This document shows positions 29,231-37,444 of a stretch of DNA of 64,000 bases, piece after piece. The stretch spans positions 1 to 64,000 of the forward strand of contig NZ_JARXWE010000011.1 of the NCBI RefSeq assembly GCF_029893235.1, read 5' to 3'. Below the pieces are notes generated by a model. That model ran no database searches and had not been told where the DNA came from. It saw nothing but the letters and a program-made list of their open reading frames with translations. Source of the DNA: Dysgonomonas sp. PH5-45 (GTDB taxonomy: Bacteria > Bacteroidota > Bacteroidia > Bacteroidales > Dysgonomonadaceae). The position numbers and the translations under genes were made by a program. Position 1 is the first letter of the stretch. Each line of letters opens with the position of its first letter.

Positions 29231-29998
29231 ATGAATCTTACCAATAAAAAGATAATAGTAACAGGAGCTTCTTCCGGCATAGGGAAGGAGCTTTTGTTTT
29301 TATTGGCCGCATACCAAGGGGTGCGGATTATAGCCGTAGCCCGTGGTGTGGAACAAATAGACACTTTTTGGGGGAAAGTTATCCCTTTTGCATGCGATGT
29401 ATCATCGCCCGAGGGAATAGACGCTCTGTTCACTTTTGCGCAACAAACTTTTGGCAATACCGACCTTTTTATAGCCAATGCCGGTTTTGCTTATATTGAA
29501 AAACTGGATGAGGCCGATTGGAAACATATCGAAGATATTTTTTCGTTGAATACATTTTCGCCCATCTACACATTGCAGAAGTTAATACAGGAGGGTAATT
29601 CCGAAAAAAACTTTGTTTGCACCGTTTCGGCAGCGGCAATAGTTTCTCTACCCGCTTATGCTCTCTACTGCTCTTCGAAATCCGCTTTACGCCATTTTAT
29701 AAATACTTACCGTTACGAAAAACCTGCCAACCTGCACATCACAACAGTTTATCCGGTGGCAACAAGAACCGGTTTTTTTGATAAAGCAACGGGCAAGAAA
29801 GCTACTCCCCTGCCCTTTCCGGCACAAAACGTACAAATTGTAGCCAAAGCCATAATAAAAGGAATAGAAAAAAATAAGAAACAGGTTTTTCCTTCGTTTA
29901 TATTCAGGGTGGCATATCCTTTAGGACGGGCATTTCCTTTTCTTTTTACGATATACTCCTTGCTCGAAAAAAGAAAAATGAGCCGATGGTTGAAATAA
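29231..29998 (+). CDS. Short-chain dehydrogenase/reductase (SDR)
   Basis: A 255-residue classical SDR. 'TGASSGIGKE' at 11-20 is the NAD(P)-binding loop, 'IANAGFA' the NAG motif, a serine in 'CTVSAAA' is the catalytic Ser, and Tyr146-x3-Lys150 ('YCSSK') completes the active site. The C-terminus is basic and hydrophobic ('FPFLFTIYSLLEKRKMSRW'), suggesting membrane association as in SDRs acting on lipids or sterol-like substrates. It follows yitT after six bases. Substrate unknown. Confidence 0.9.
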   Translation: MNLTNKKIIVTGASSGIGKELLFLLAAYQGVRIIAVARGVEQIDTFWGKVIPFACDVSSPEGIDALFTFAQQTFGNTDLFIANAGFAYIEKLDEADWKHIEDIFSLNTFSPIYTLQKLIQEGNSEKNFVCTVSAAAIVSLPAYALYCSSKSALRHFINTYRYEKPANLHITTVYPVATRTGFFDKATGKKATPLPFPAQNVQIVAKAIIKGIEKNKKQVFPSFIFRVAYPLGRAFPFLFTIYSLLEKRKMSRWLK

Positions 29999-30035
29999 AA
30001 TTATACTTTTACAGATAAAAATAATTATGACATTC

Positions 30036-30060
30036 GCTTTGTCATCCTGACCGTAGTTAC
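30036..30060. repeat. Second copy of the 'GTCATCCTGA' intergenic repeat core
   Basis: TTTGTCATCCTGACCGTAG matches in its first 13 bases the reverse complement of the element at 9641-9705. It lies between the SDR gene and the flippase gene. Confidence 0.35.
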
Positions 30061-30115
30061 GTTCAACATAGCAAGAGAAAAACACATCCTAATATTGTTT
30101 TATAGCTAAAACGTT

Positions 30116-31591
30116 TTGAGCAAACAGAACTCGTCATATAAGCAGATTGTGAAGTCTACCGGAATATTCGGGGGATCGCAAGTCGTGAACATTATTATCG
30201 GTTTTGTGCGGAACAAGATTGTTGCCCTGCTGCTTGGCAAAGCCGGGATAGGGTTAATCGGGAACTATCAGTCGGTGGTAGATATGGTTCGCTCTGTGTC
30301 GGGCTTAGGGTTCGACGTAAGCGGTATGCGCGAGGTGTCGGCAGCAGCCGCCAGCAACGATCGCCGTAAGTTGGAACAAGCCGTCAGCATCTTGAGATGG
30401 TGGATACAAGGCACAGCTATGTTGGGAGCATTGGTCTGCCTGGTTTTTTGCTATCCGATAAGTATAAATACTTTCGAAACAGGTAGCTACGCCATTCCTG
30501 TGGCTCTGTTATCGATCTGTGTGTTTTTCTCCACTCTGTCGGTGGGTAATACGATGGTAATACAAGGCATGCGGCAGATAACCTCCCTTGTAAAAGTCAA
30601 TGTATATGCCAACTTCGGGGCGTTGGTAGTATCAATCCCCATTTATTTCTGGTTAGGAATGAAGGGGTTGGTATTGTCGCTTATCTTGGGTAGTTTGGTT
30701 ACATTCCTGTTCAGCTATCACTATTTTCGTAAATTGAAGTTGAATACGATAAAAATACCTGCCAAGATTGCTCTAAAAGAAGGCAAAAAAACCTTGCAAT
30801 TAGGTACGTACATTGTTTTGGCTACAATAGCCAATGCATCGACCATGTACCTGATACGCGCATCCATCACCTCCGATTTGGGGTTAGACGCCGCAGGCTT
30901 ATTCCAAGCCGTTTGGACAATTACGGGTATATATTTGGGGCTGATACTCCGCTCTATGGGTACGGACTTTTATCCTCGCCTGTGCGCCATTGCCGGCAAA
31001 AACGCAGGAGTACGCAAGCTGGTAAACGAGCAAACGTATATCGTTTTGATCATTGCCTCACCAATGATAATAGCCATGATTCTGTTGGCGAAGGTCGCCC
31101 TGTCGGTACTTTATTCATCCGATTTCCAAGCGGCAAACACACTGCTGCAATGGCAGGTATTGGGGTCTTTCCTGAAAGTGCTGTCGTGGCCTATGGGGTT
31201 CATAATTCTGGCTAAAGGAAAAGGGCCGTTCTATCTCATATCCGAAGTGTTGTTCTTTGTCGTTTATTTACTCAGCGCACACCTCTTGTTCCCAACAATG
31301 GGTATAGATGCCGCAGGGTTGGGCTACCTGATAGCTTACGGTGTTTATCTGGTTTGGATGTTTGTCGTTTCGGCTCGTTTATGCCGTTTCAGATGGCGCA
31401 GGGATGTGGTGGCTATGATGTTTTTTAATACACTGCTGATTGTTGCTACATTTGTGTGTATGCAAAAGATAGAAAGCTTTTGGGCATATGCTGTCTGTGG
31501 AGCGATTCTTTTGTTTTCAGTCATTTATTCGCTCGTCAAATTGAACAAGACTGTGGATATACGCTCTTTCTTGAAGAAGAAAAAGGAATAA
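30116..31591 (+). CDS. O-antigen translocase / flippase (Wzx-type)
   Basis: A 491-residue membrane protein of the MOP superfamily with about 12 helices. 'YKQIVKSTGIFGGSQVVNIIIGFVRNKIVALLLGKAGIGLIGNYQS' (residues about 7-52) is typical of O-antigen translocases of the WzxE/RfbX type in Bacteroidetes. The start codon is TTG at 30116-30118 (TTG AGC AAA CAG); no in-frame ATG upstream makes sense. It should flip undecaprenyl-pyrophosphate glycans. The gene stands apart from the glycosyltransferase cluster. The convergent flavoprotein gene ends 12 bases beyond it. Confidence 0.9.
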   Translation: MSKQNSSYKQIVKSTGIFGGSQVVNIIIGFVRNKIVALLLGKAGIGLIGNYQSVVDMVRSVSGLGFDVSGMREVSAAAASNDRRKLEQAVSILRWWIQGTAMLGALVCLVFCYPISINTFETGSYAIPVALLSICVFFSTLSVGNTMVIQGMRQITSLVKVNVYANFGALVVSIPIYFWLGMKGLVLSLILGSLVTFLFSYHYFRKLKLNTIKIPAKIALKEGKKTLQLGTYIVLATIANASTMYLIRASITSDLGLDAAGLFQAVWTITGIYLGLILRSMGTDFYPRLCAIAGKNAGVRKLVNEQTYIVLIIASPMIIAMILLAKVALSVLYSSDFQAANTLLQWQVLGSFLKVLSWPMGFIILAKGKGPFYLISEVLFFVVYLLSAHLLFPTMGIDAAGLGYLIAYGVYLVWMFVVSARLCRFRWRRDVVAMMFFNTLLIVATFVCMQKIESFWAYAVCGAILLFSVIYSLVKLNKTVDIRSFLKKKKE

Positions 31592-31603
31592 TGCGCAAAT
31601 ACC

Positions 31604-32107
31604 CTAAAATTCTTCCGAATCTTTATAGTTACGCGAATTGGGGTTAGGCGCACCAAAGCGTTTGCTGGTCATGCTCGCCACTTCTACTTTCCACACCTTC
31701 ACGTTGCGAAGCGCAGGCTCCGAATATTTAAACTGGCGGTCAGAATACTGGCGCATAATAATGTTTAAAGCTTTTGCCTTTTCATCGAGATTTTCTTCGA
31801 ACGTAACCTTACCCCGGCACATAACACTGCTACCCTTTATTCCATAGCTACAAGCCACATCCTGATGCTGATAGCGCAGAACGGCATCCGTACAAAAGAC
31901 GATACAAACTTCAGGATTCTTTTCCAAGGCTTCTATACTACTGCCTTCGGGAGCAGAATGGAGGTAAATAATCTCCTCTTCGTATCCAAAATTCATGGGA
32001 ATGACATAAGGCAAGCCTTCTGTGTCGATCATCGCTACATGACAGGTCTGTGCCGAGCGAATAATTTTTTCTATAATCTGTTTTTCTTCTATCGCTATTG
32101 TAACCAT
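31604..32107 (-). CDS. Pyridoxamine 5'-phosphate oxidase-like flavin-binding protein
   Basis: A 167-residue split-barrel FMN-binding protein. 'TCHVAMIDTEGLPYVIPMNFGYEEEIIYLHSA' (about 21-52) is the conserved front of the family that also contains the nitroimidazole-resistance protein Nim, with 'NPEVCIVF' and 'SVMCRGKVTF' following. The usual histidine region of Nim proteins is not clearly matched, so I name only the family. It probably uses FMN or F420-like cofactors for small reductions. Last gene of a minus-strand run, 22 bases after ybeY. Confidence 0.85.
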   Translation of the reverse strand: MVTIAIEEKQIIEKIIRSAQTCHVAMIDTEGLPYVIPMNFGYEEEIIYLHSAPEGSSIEALEKNPEVCIVFCTDAVLRYQHQDVACSYGIKGSSVMCRGKVTFEENLDEKAKALNIIMRQYSDRQFKYSEPALRNVKVWKVEVASMTSKRFGAPNPNSRNYKDSEEF

Positions 32108-32129
32108 AACAGAGTGTATCGGTTTAAAA

Positions 32130-32552
32130 TTATTGTTGGGGGAGAATGGCTAATGCCTCGTTTTCGCACCGGGTCATATTTTCGCGTTCGGACGGAGATT
32201 TATCGTTGATGCCACAAAGATGCAGAATGCCGTGAATGATGATGCGGTGAACTTCTTCATGGTAATCGGTATGGAACTGTTCGGAGTTCGACTTCACGGT
32301 ATCGAGGCCTACGAATATATCGCCCGAAATAACGTTTCCTTCGGTATAATCGAATGTTATGATATCGGTATAATAATCGTGTTGGAGATACTGCTTGTTT
32401 ATTTCCAATATTTTCTCGTCCGAACAGAATATATAAGCCACATCGCCCACCTTTTTACCATACAAGGTTGCGACGGCTTTTATCCAACGGCTTACCTCTC
32501 GCCGTTTTATGTTGGGCAGCTTTACCCCTTCCGTCTGATAGGTTATAGCCAT
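32130..32552 (-). CDS. ybeY: Endoribonuclease YbeY (16S rRNA maturation)
   Basis: A single-strand-specific zinc endoribonuclease for 16S rRNA 3'-end processing and ribosome quality control. At 140 residues it has normal size. The zinc motif reads 'HGILHLCGINDK': the first two histidines (H-G-x-L-H) are present, but the usual third (D-H) is Lys, as I remember for other Bacteroidetes YbeY proteins. 'DIITFDY' and 'GDIFV' are typical. It lies 24 bases after the rRNA methyltransferase gene, which fits a ribosome-biogenesis grouping. Confidence 0.92.
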   Translation of the reverse strand: MAITYQTEGVKLPNIKRREVSRWIKAVATLYGKKVGDVAYIFCSDEKILEINKQYLQHDYYTDIITFDYTEGNVISGDIFVGLDTVKSNSEQFHTDYHEEVHRIIIHGILHLCGINDKSPSERENMTRCENEALAILPQQ

Positions 32553-32576
32553 GATATTACAATATTATTCCGATGG

Positions 32577-33779
32577 TTATTCTACATACAGCACCAAGCC
32601 TTTCAGGTACTCGCCCTCGGGATGGTAAATATTAATAGGATGGTCGGCAGGTTGCGTCAGCTGGTGCAGTATCTTAACACTGCGCCCCGATTGCGCGGCT
32701 GCACTGAACACAGCCAAGCGGAAAGCTTCCTTGCTGATAACCTGCGAACACGAAAACGTGAACAGTATGCCACCCTTGGCAATCTTATCAAAAGCAACGG
32801 CATTCAACCGCTTATACCCTTGCAGGGCGTTACGTATAGCCCCACGATGTTTTGCAAAAGCAGGGGGGTCGAGCACAATCAAATCGTAATCGCCTTCGTT
32901 TATTTTCCCTAAGAATTTAAACGCATCTTCGGCATAAGATTCGTGCCGGGGATCGTTTCCAAAATTGAGCTCCACATTGTTTTCGGTAAGCATAATAGCT
33001 TTAGCCGAACTGTCTACCGAACAAACACGCTTGGCTCCACCACGCATGGCATAGAACGAAAACCCTCCGGTGTAGCAAAACATGTTCAGTACAGAACGGC
33101 CGGACGAATATTTCTCAATCAGAGCACGATTGTCGCGCTGATCTACAAAGAAGCCCGTTTTTTGCCCTTTCAACCAGTCGGGACGGAACTTTAAGCCGTT
33201 TTCAACGGCTATTTCGTCAACTTCGTCTGCGTGTCCTCCCCACAAATAGCCGTCTTCTTGTCCTAAATCGGCTTTGTAGGGCAGCGTAGTTTCAGACTTA
33301 TAGTAAATATTCTTGAGAGTGCCTCGAAGCACTTCTTTCAGAGCTTCGCAAATATACATACGGTCAATGTGCATCCCTGCCGAGTGCGATTGTATGACCG
33401 CCGTATTGCCATAAACATCAATGATAAGTCCGGGCAGATTGTCACCTTCGCCATGCACAAGGCGGTAGGCGTTATTGTGTTCGGATACTACGCCTATTTT
33501 TTTACGTAAATCGTAAGCAACCGACAGGCGTTTCACCCAGAAATCGTGGGTTATAGCCTCGTCCCGAAAAGTCAGTACACGCACCTCGATACTGCCTATC
33601 TGGTAATGCCCGGTAGCAATATAATTGCCCGCGGCTGTATAAACTCTGACGGTTTCGCCCTCAACAAGACCTTCGTCCTTTGTGGCAACGGCTCCCGAAA
33701 ATACCCAAGGATGAAAACGCAACAAGGCGTCTTCTTTTTTAGGACGTAACGTTATTCTTTTATAGTTCGCTTCACTCAT
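32577..33779 (-). CDS. Class I rRNA (cytosine-C5) methyltransferase, RlmI-like
   Basis: A 400-residue protein: N-terminal PUA domain (about 8-85; 'FHPWVFSGAV', 'GSIEVRVL'), an EEHEE-like central region, and a Rossmann SAM-binding domain ('VLNMFCYTGGFSFYAMRGGAKRVCSVD', about 222-250, motif I; 'DLIVLDPPAFAKHR', motif IV; 'FSCSQ', catalytic-cysteine region). RlmI methylates C1962 of 23S rRNA; the same target is likely but not proven. It begins one base after the end of the exonuclease gene. Confidence 0.93.
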   Translation of the reverse strand: MSEANYKRITLRPKKEDALLRFHPWVFSGAVATKDEGLVEGETVRVYTAAGNYIATGHYQIGSIEVRVLTFRDEAITHDFWVKRLSVAYDLRKKIGVVSEHNNAYRLVHGEGDNLPGLIIDVYGNTAVIQSHSAGMHIDRMYICEALKEVLRGTLKNIYYKSETTLPYKADLGQEDGYLWGGHADEVDEIAVENGLKFRPDWLKGQKTGFFVDQRDNRALIEKYSSGRSVLNMFCYTGGFSFYAMRGGAKRVCSVDSSAKAIMLTENNVELNFGNDPRHESYAEDAFKFLGKINEGDYDLIVLDPPAFAKHRGAIRNALQGYKRLNAVAFDKIAKGGILFTFSCSQVISKEAFRLAVFSAAAQSGRSVKILHQLTQPADHPINIYHPEGEYLKGLVLYVE

Positions 33780-34361
33780 TCAATTTATAGGTGTTTCGTT
33801 CAGTTTTTCATATATCTTAAGGCATGCCCAAGCATCGACCGAAGCATACATCTTTTGCGCATCGGTCAGCACATCAGCCTCCCAGTTCGACAACCGTTGT
33901 GTTTTGGTAATACGTTTGCTGAATAGGATGGCGTATATACGTTGCAGGCCCAACTCCTTTATCCCCACCTTTTTTACAAATGCTTGCAGTTCTATAAAAT
34001 TTTGAGGAGCAAAAGTTTTGACGCGCTTACGTATGGCCGCAAAATCATCTTTCAAGGATAATCCTATTTTCTGAACTTCCGGATCGTCCAAAAGCTCCGC
34101 CAAGCAAGGGGGAAAGTCTATCAAGTTGAGGCGGAACAGGAAACAAGTGTCGCGTGTGGCAAGTTGTATGAGGCTCACTTTATACGATTTGCCCCGTTGA
34201 AAACTGGGTTTGGTTTCGGAATCGAACCCAATTATTTTGGTTTGCCTAAGATATTGAACGGCCTGCAAGGCTTTTTCTGCGGTATCAATCACAATGATAC
34301 GACCCGGAAAAACCTCAACAGGAAGTTCTGATACTTGTTCTTTCGATATATTTTCTACCAC
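33780..34361 (-). CDS. 3'-5' exonuclease domain protein (DEDDy)
   Basis: A 193-residue single-domain protein with the RNase D/WRN-type exonuclease fold. Motif ExoI is 'IGFDSETKPSF' (Asp-x-Glu), ExoII sits in 'GLSLKDDFAAI', and ExoIII in 'YASVDAWACLKIY' (Tyr-x3-Asp). It has no HRDC domain, so it is not full RNase D; it could trim RNA or DNA ends. Position with an rRNA methyltransferase and ybeY hints at RNA. It overlaps the DUF5063 gene by seven bases. Confidence 0.9.
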   Translation of the reverse strand: MVENISKEQVSELPVEVFPGRIIVIDTAEKALQAVQYLRQTKIIGFDSETKPSFQRGKSYKVSLIQLATRDTCFLFRLNLIDFPPCLAELLDDPEVQKIGLSLKDDFAAIRKRVKTFAPQNFIELQAFVKKVGIKELGLQRIYAILFSKRITKTQRLSNWEADVLTDAQKMYASVDAWACLKIYEKLNETPIN

Positions 34362-34930
34362 AACCCGTTATCGTTTTGAAGCGTGTCACCGTCATCTTCG
34401 GTATCTATTTCAGGCGAATATTTCAGTACATGCAGCGCACGCAATACATTGACAAGTTTTTGCCCCCAATATAAGCAGAAGTTTTCGTGACATATACAGA
34501 GTGCATCGTTCATATGCTCAACCACCCCTCTTTCGTATATGGTAATAAAGTTCTTTAAATCCTGATAAATGTCGGTCAGGTCTTCCGATATACTTGCCAC
34601 GATGGGTGTGTCGCTATACTTCATATCTTGTAGAAATACTTCCAGATAGCTATCATCATTTGCATAAACAGCGTACAGGCGAGACGAGATGTGGTTATAT
34701 AAATCTTCTGTTACGGCTACTTCCTGCTCTTCGTCCTCTTCCAGAAACTGGCTTTCGGGCAAAAGGGATGCTTTCAGATAAAGCAAAGGCAACAGTTTTG
34801 TCAGTTTATCCGTCAGGAAAGGTTTTCCTTCATCCTCAAAACTTTCTAAAAACCGACAATATTGCACAGCCACAGTAACAAACTCGACTGTACTTGGCGC
34901 ATAAACAATGCTCTTCTCTTTTTCACCCAT
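34355..34930 (-). CDS. DUF5063 domain protein
   Basis: A 191-residue acidic, probably all-helical cytoplasmic protein of unknown function. 'SPEIDTEDDGDTLQNDNG' forms an acidic tail. Members of this family sit in Bacteroidetes genomes next to the same exonuclease and methyltransferase, from memory. First gene of the five-gene run ending at 31604. Confidence 0.8.
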   Translation of the reverse strand: MGEKEKSIVYAPSTVEFVTVAVQYCRFLESFEDEGKPFLTDKLTKLLPLLYLKASLLPESQFLEEDEEQEVAVTEDLYNHISSRLYAVYANDDSYLEVFLQDMKYSDTPIVASISEDLTDIYQDLKNFITIYERGVVEHMNDALCICHENFCLYWGQKLVNVLRALHVLKYSPEIDTEDDGDTLQNDNGLW

Positions 34931-34963
34931 TATCTTTCAGACTATCGCTAAATAACTTGCTCA

Positions 34964-34971
34964 CAAAATTA
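34964..34971 (-). promoter_or_regulatory. -7 box before the DUF5063 gene
   Basis: TAATTTTG on the minus strand matches TAnnTTTG, 34 bases before the start codon. It would drive the DUF5063-exonuclease-methyltransferase-ybeY-flavoprotein run. Confidence 0.4.
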
Positions 34972-34992
34972 CATAAAATATAAATCAAATCG

Positions 34993-35688
34993 TTACAGAT
35001 ATTTTAATAAATTACGTAATTCGCTAACCCCCTCACCAGCACCTTTACGGATAAAGTGAATACCTTGCCTTGGAGCTTTCACTTCTTGAGGGTCTATCAG
35101 GAAGATGGGAACGCCGGGTTTTGCATAATTTACCAATCCGGCTGCCGGATAAACATTGAGCGATGTGCCGATAATGACCAAGGCATCGGCTTTTTCTACA
35201 ACCCCGATAGCCTCTTCTATGGCTGGAACCGCCTCTCCAAACCACACTATATGCGGGCGTAGTTGTGCCCCATCTTCTCCCTTATCACCTACATGGATAT
35301 CCGGTTTTTCTTCCGTTAGGGTATAAATTAGGTTAGGGTTGGCAACAGATTGAACCTTGACCAACTCCCCATGCAGATGCAAAACCTTTGTACTTCCAGC
35401 CTTTTCGTGCAGATTATCTACGTTTTGCGTTATGATTTCAACATCGAAGTCTTGTTCCATTTGGGCCAATCCTACGTGTCCGGCATTAGATTTTGCCTTA
35501 AACGATTCGCGCCGGCGTTTATTATAGAACTCTAAAACCAATTCGGGGTTACGTCTGAAACCTTCGGGTGTAGCAACATCCTCCACGTTATACTGTTCCC
35601 ACAGTCCGCCCGAATCCCTAAAGGTGGATATTCCGCTTTCGGCACTCATGCCTGCACCTGTCAATACAACAATCTTTTTTTTGCTCAT
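34993..35688 (-). CDS. cobB: NAD-dependent protein deacylase (sirtuin), SIRT5/CobB-like
   Basis: Removes acyl groups from lysines with NAD+. Starting at 35688 (MSKKKIVVLTGAG) it has 231 residues. 'GAGMSAESGIST' binds NAD, 'TQNVDNLHEKAG' is conserved, His in 'LHLHGEL' is the catalytic base, and 'IGTSLNVYPAAG' completes the Rossmann part. 'EFYNKRRRE' contains the Tyr-x-x-Arg pair that reads negatively charged acyl groups in SIRT5-type enzymes, which suggests desuccinylase activity. The zinc-binding four cysteines normally found after the catalytic His are absent. An ATG three codons upstream is also possible. Confidence 0.93.
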   Translation of the reverse strand: MSKKKIVVLTGAGMSAESGISTFRDSGGLWEQYNVEDVATPEGFRRNPELVLEFYNKRRRESFKAKSNAGHVGLAQMEQDFDVEIITQNVDNLHEKAGSTKVLHLHGELVKVQSVANPNLIYTLTEEKPDIHVGDKGEDGAQLRPHIVWFGEAVPAIEEAIGVVEKADALVIIGTSLNVYPAAGLVNYAKPGVPIFLIDPQEVKAPRQGIHFIRKGAGEGVSELRNLLKYL

Positions 35689-35713
35689 AACACACATGTT
35701 TACTGTTCTGTTA

Positions 35714-35721
35714 CAAAATTA
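35714..35721 (-). promoter_or_regulatory. -7 box before the sirtuin gene
   Basis: TAATTTTG on the minus strand, 26 bases before the chosen start, matches TAnnTTTG. No clear -33 box. Confidence 0.4.
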
Positions 35722-35756
35722 AGAAAAACAGCGAACAATATTTTGTTTCATATGCA

Positions 35757-35793
35757 AAAAAGCCGTATTGCTTTTTCTCAGCAATACGGCTTT
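35757..35793 (-). terminator. Rho-independent terminator after the T9SS cargo gene
   Basis: AAAGCCGTATTGC and GCAATACGGCTTT form a 13-bp stem with a 9-base loop. On the minus strand a run of T follows. It separates the T9SS gene from the sirtuin gene. Confidence 0.9.
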
Positions 35794-35825
35794 AATTTTA
35801 TACTAACAAGGGTTGTTTTCTCCGT

Positions 35826-37082
35826 TTAATTCATAACTTTTCTTGACCAACCCGAAGCTCCTTTTACAAGGAGAATTCCTTGAGGCAGTTCTTTGGCATT
35901 AATATTGAACTCCCCTTTTGGTTTTTCGGCCGAATATATCCGCATACCCAAAACGTTGTATATCGAAACTGTTTCTGCAACCGGAGTGTTTATGCTAAGG
36001 CTTCCGTTCACGAGAGAGACATCGCCCTCAGTAATTGCCGCCAATACATCATTAGATGCTAAACTTTCGTTTGCGCTATAATGATAAACAACGTATTGGT
36101 TAAGCACAGGTATCTGTGTCCCTCCATAAGTTTGATATCCAAATGTTTCTACTTTCACTACATTATCATCAGCAGATTTAGACTTGCTGCGGGAAGCAAT
36201 TTCATTGTCGCCCGATTGCCCCTGTTTTCCATTATATATGGTTACTTCACGTCCTTGGGTAAACCACTCTCCGCTTTCTTCGTTCCATTTATACAATTCC
36301 CAAAGAATTATATTAGAATTTTCGTCAAGTTTATACACTTCCTTACAATATTTATTCCAGTTGCTCCACACATTTTCTTTATCCATCCTACGCAGGTATT
36401 CAATATAGGATACAAGTCCGGTTTCATCTGTAGAACATTCTGCTTTAAGCTCTTCGGTCAAAAGCCACTTGCTATCATTGCCAATTGTATAATATTTTAT
36501 CAGATTGATGTAACCATCCTCGTTATAAGAAATATTTTCCATATGGTCTTTGGCGGAAGTGTCATTTTCCAGAGAATAGCTTTCTATTTGGTTAATCAGG
36601 CCGGCTTCGTTATAAGTATAAAATACTTCTTTGTAGGCCGTGGCTATCTCTTCATTACCTTCTTGCCGCAAAATATATTCTTTAGAGTGAATTATACGCC
36701 CGGTATGGTCGGTAGTGATAACAGTTCTTTCGCCCAAATGATTTGTTTCACTATTCTGATATCTATTCTCTATAATAGTTGTATTGTCAGATTCTTTCTG
36801 GAAAGTTCTTACACTTTTCTTTGTACTATCCGCATTATAAACAACAGCACTATCGACGACTGTCGTTCCCGAAGGTTTTTCACCCGACCGAAGTGTACCA
36901 TTATCCAAATTATCATCAGCGACCGAAGGTTGACCATTTTGAAGCAGAAGAATATCAATAATAGATAAATTCTTAGAAATGGTGTCGTTGCTTGGTTTAT
37001 CTTTATTGCCCGACTGTCCGAACAAACTCGTTGTCAGAAACATTGCAACTGACAAGATAAGTAAAAAGTAATTTTTTTTCAT
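35826..37082 (-). CDS. Secreted T9SS cargo protein of unknown function
   Basis: A 418-residue exported protein. The signal peptide is residues 1-23 ('LILSVAMFLTTSLFGQ'). The C-terminal ~75 residues are a type A T9SS sorting domain: 'VSIYNVLGMRIYSAEKPKGEF', 'ELPQGILLVK', ending 'WSRKVMN'. It should leave the cell through the type IX secretion system and be attached to the surface. The middle has many Tyr/Asn/Glu-rich strands resembling 'YNEAGLINQIESYS' and 'YNEDGYINLIKYY', a degenerate repeat like RHS/YD-type beta repeats. The start is the ATG at 37082; an in-frame TTG two codons earlier is ignored. Flanked by a strong terminator. Confidence 0.88.
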   Translation of the reverse strand: MKKNYFLLILSVAMFLTTSLFGQSGNKDKPSNDTISKNLSIIDILLLQNGQPSVADDNLDNGTLRSGEKPSGTTVVDSAVVYNADSTKKSVRTFQKESDNTTIIENRYQNSETNHLGERTVITTDHTGRIIHSKEYILRQEGNEEIATAYKEVFYTYNEAGLINQIESYSLENDTSAKDHMENISYNEDGYINLIKYYTIGNDSKWLLTEELKAECSTDETGLVSYIEYLRRMDKENVWSNWNKYCKEVYKLDENSNIILWELYKWNEESGEWFTQGREVTIYNGKQGQSGDNEIASRSKSKSADDNVVKVETFGYQTYGGTQIPVLNQYVVYHYSANESLASNDVLAAITEGDVSLVNGSLSINTPVAETVSIYNVLGMRIYSAEKPKGEFNINAKELPQGILLVKGASGWSRKVMN

Positions 37083-37088
37083 AAACAA

Positions 37089-37444
37089 AATTGAGGTTAA
37101 AAAATAAAAGAAATTATTGTAGTACTACAGAGACATAACTCCCTTGTTAAAAAGAAGTTATTAGTTCTAATATACATAAAAAATATGAATTTTCCAATCT
37201 TTTTGTCTTAACGGTTTCGTGTTTTCCCGCTTTATTAACAAATAATAAAGAAAAATGTTTGTCTTAAATTGTGATTAAAACATTTTTTCTACGACTTATA
37301 GTAGTACAATATAGTTTTCGTTTTCGGCCCAATGGTTATATAAATCTGTCTATTTTATAGAACATCAGATATTTGGAGTAAGAAAAAGAGGAAGATTGTT
37401 TTATTTTTTTTAATTTTGCTGTTCGCAGCTAAAACGGTAACGAC
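37089..37444. other. AT-rich intergenic region between the T9SS gene and sppA
   Basis: No gene seen. It holds a perfect 12-bp palindrome TGTAGTACTACA (37118-37129) in the presumed leader of the T9SS gene and an 8-bp inverted repeat CTTTATTA-N5-TAATAAAG (37230-37250). TAATTTTG (37411-37418), 27 bases before the sppA start, is a match to the -7 consensus. Confidence 0.5.
37411..37418 (+). promoter_or_regulatory. -7 box before sppA
   Basis: TAATTTTG matches TAnnTTTG and would start the sppA-lpxK-pnp-thiL transcript. No convincing -33 box at 19-21 bases. Confidence 0.4.

Noticed and set aside
36081-36968. 295-codon plus-strand frame over the T9SS cargo gene
   Set aside because: The minus-strand reading has a signal peptide and a sorting domain; the plus-strand reading has neither, and its composition is unnatural.
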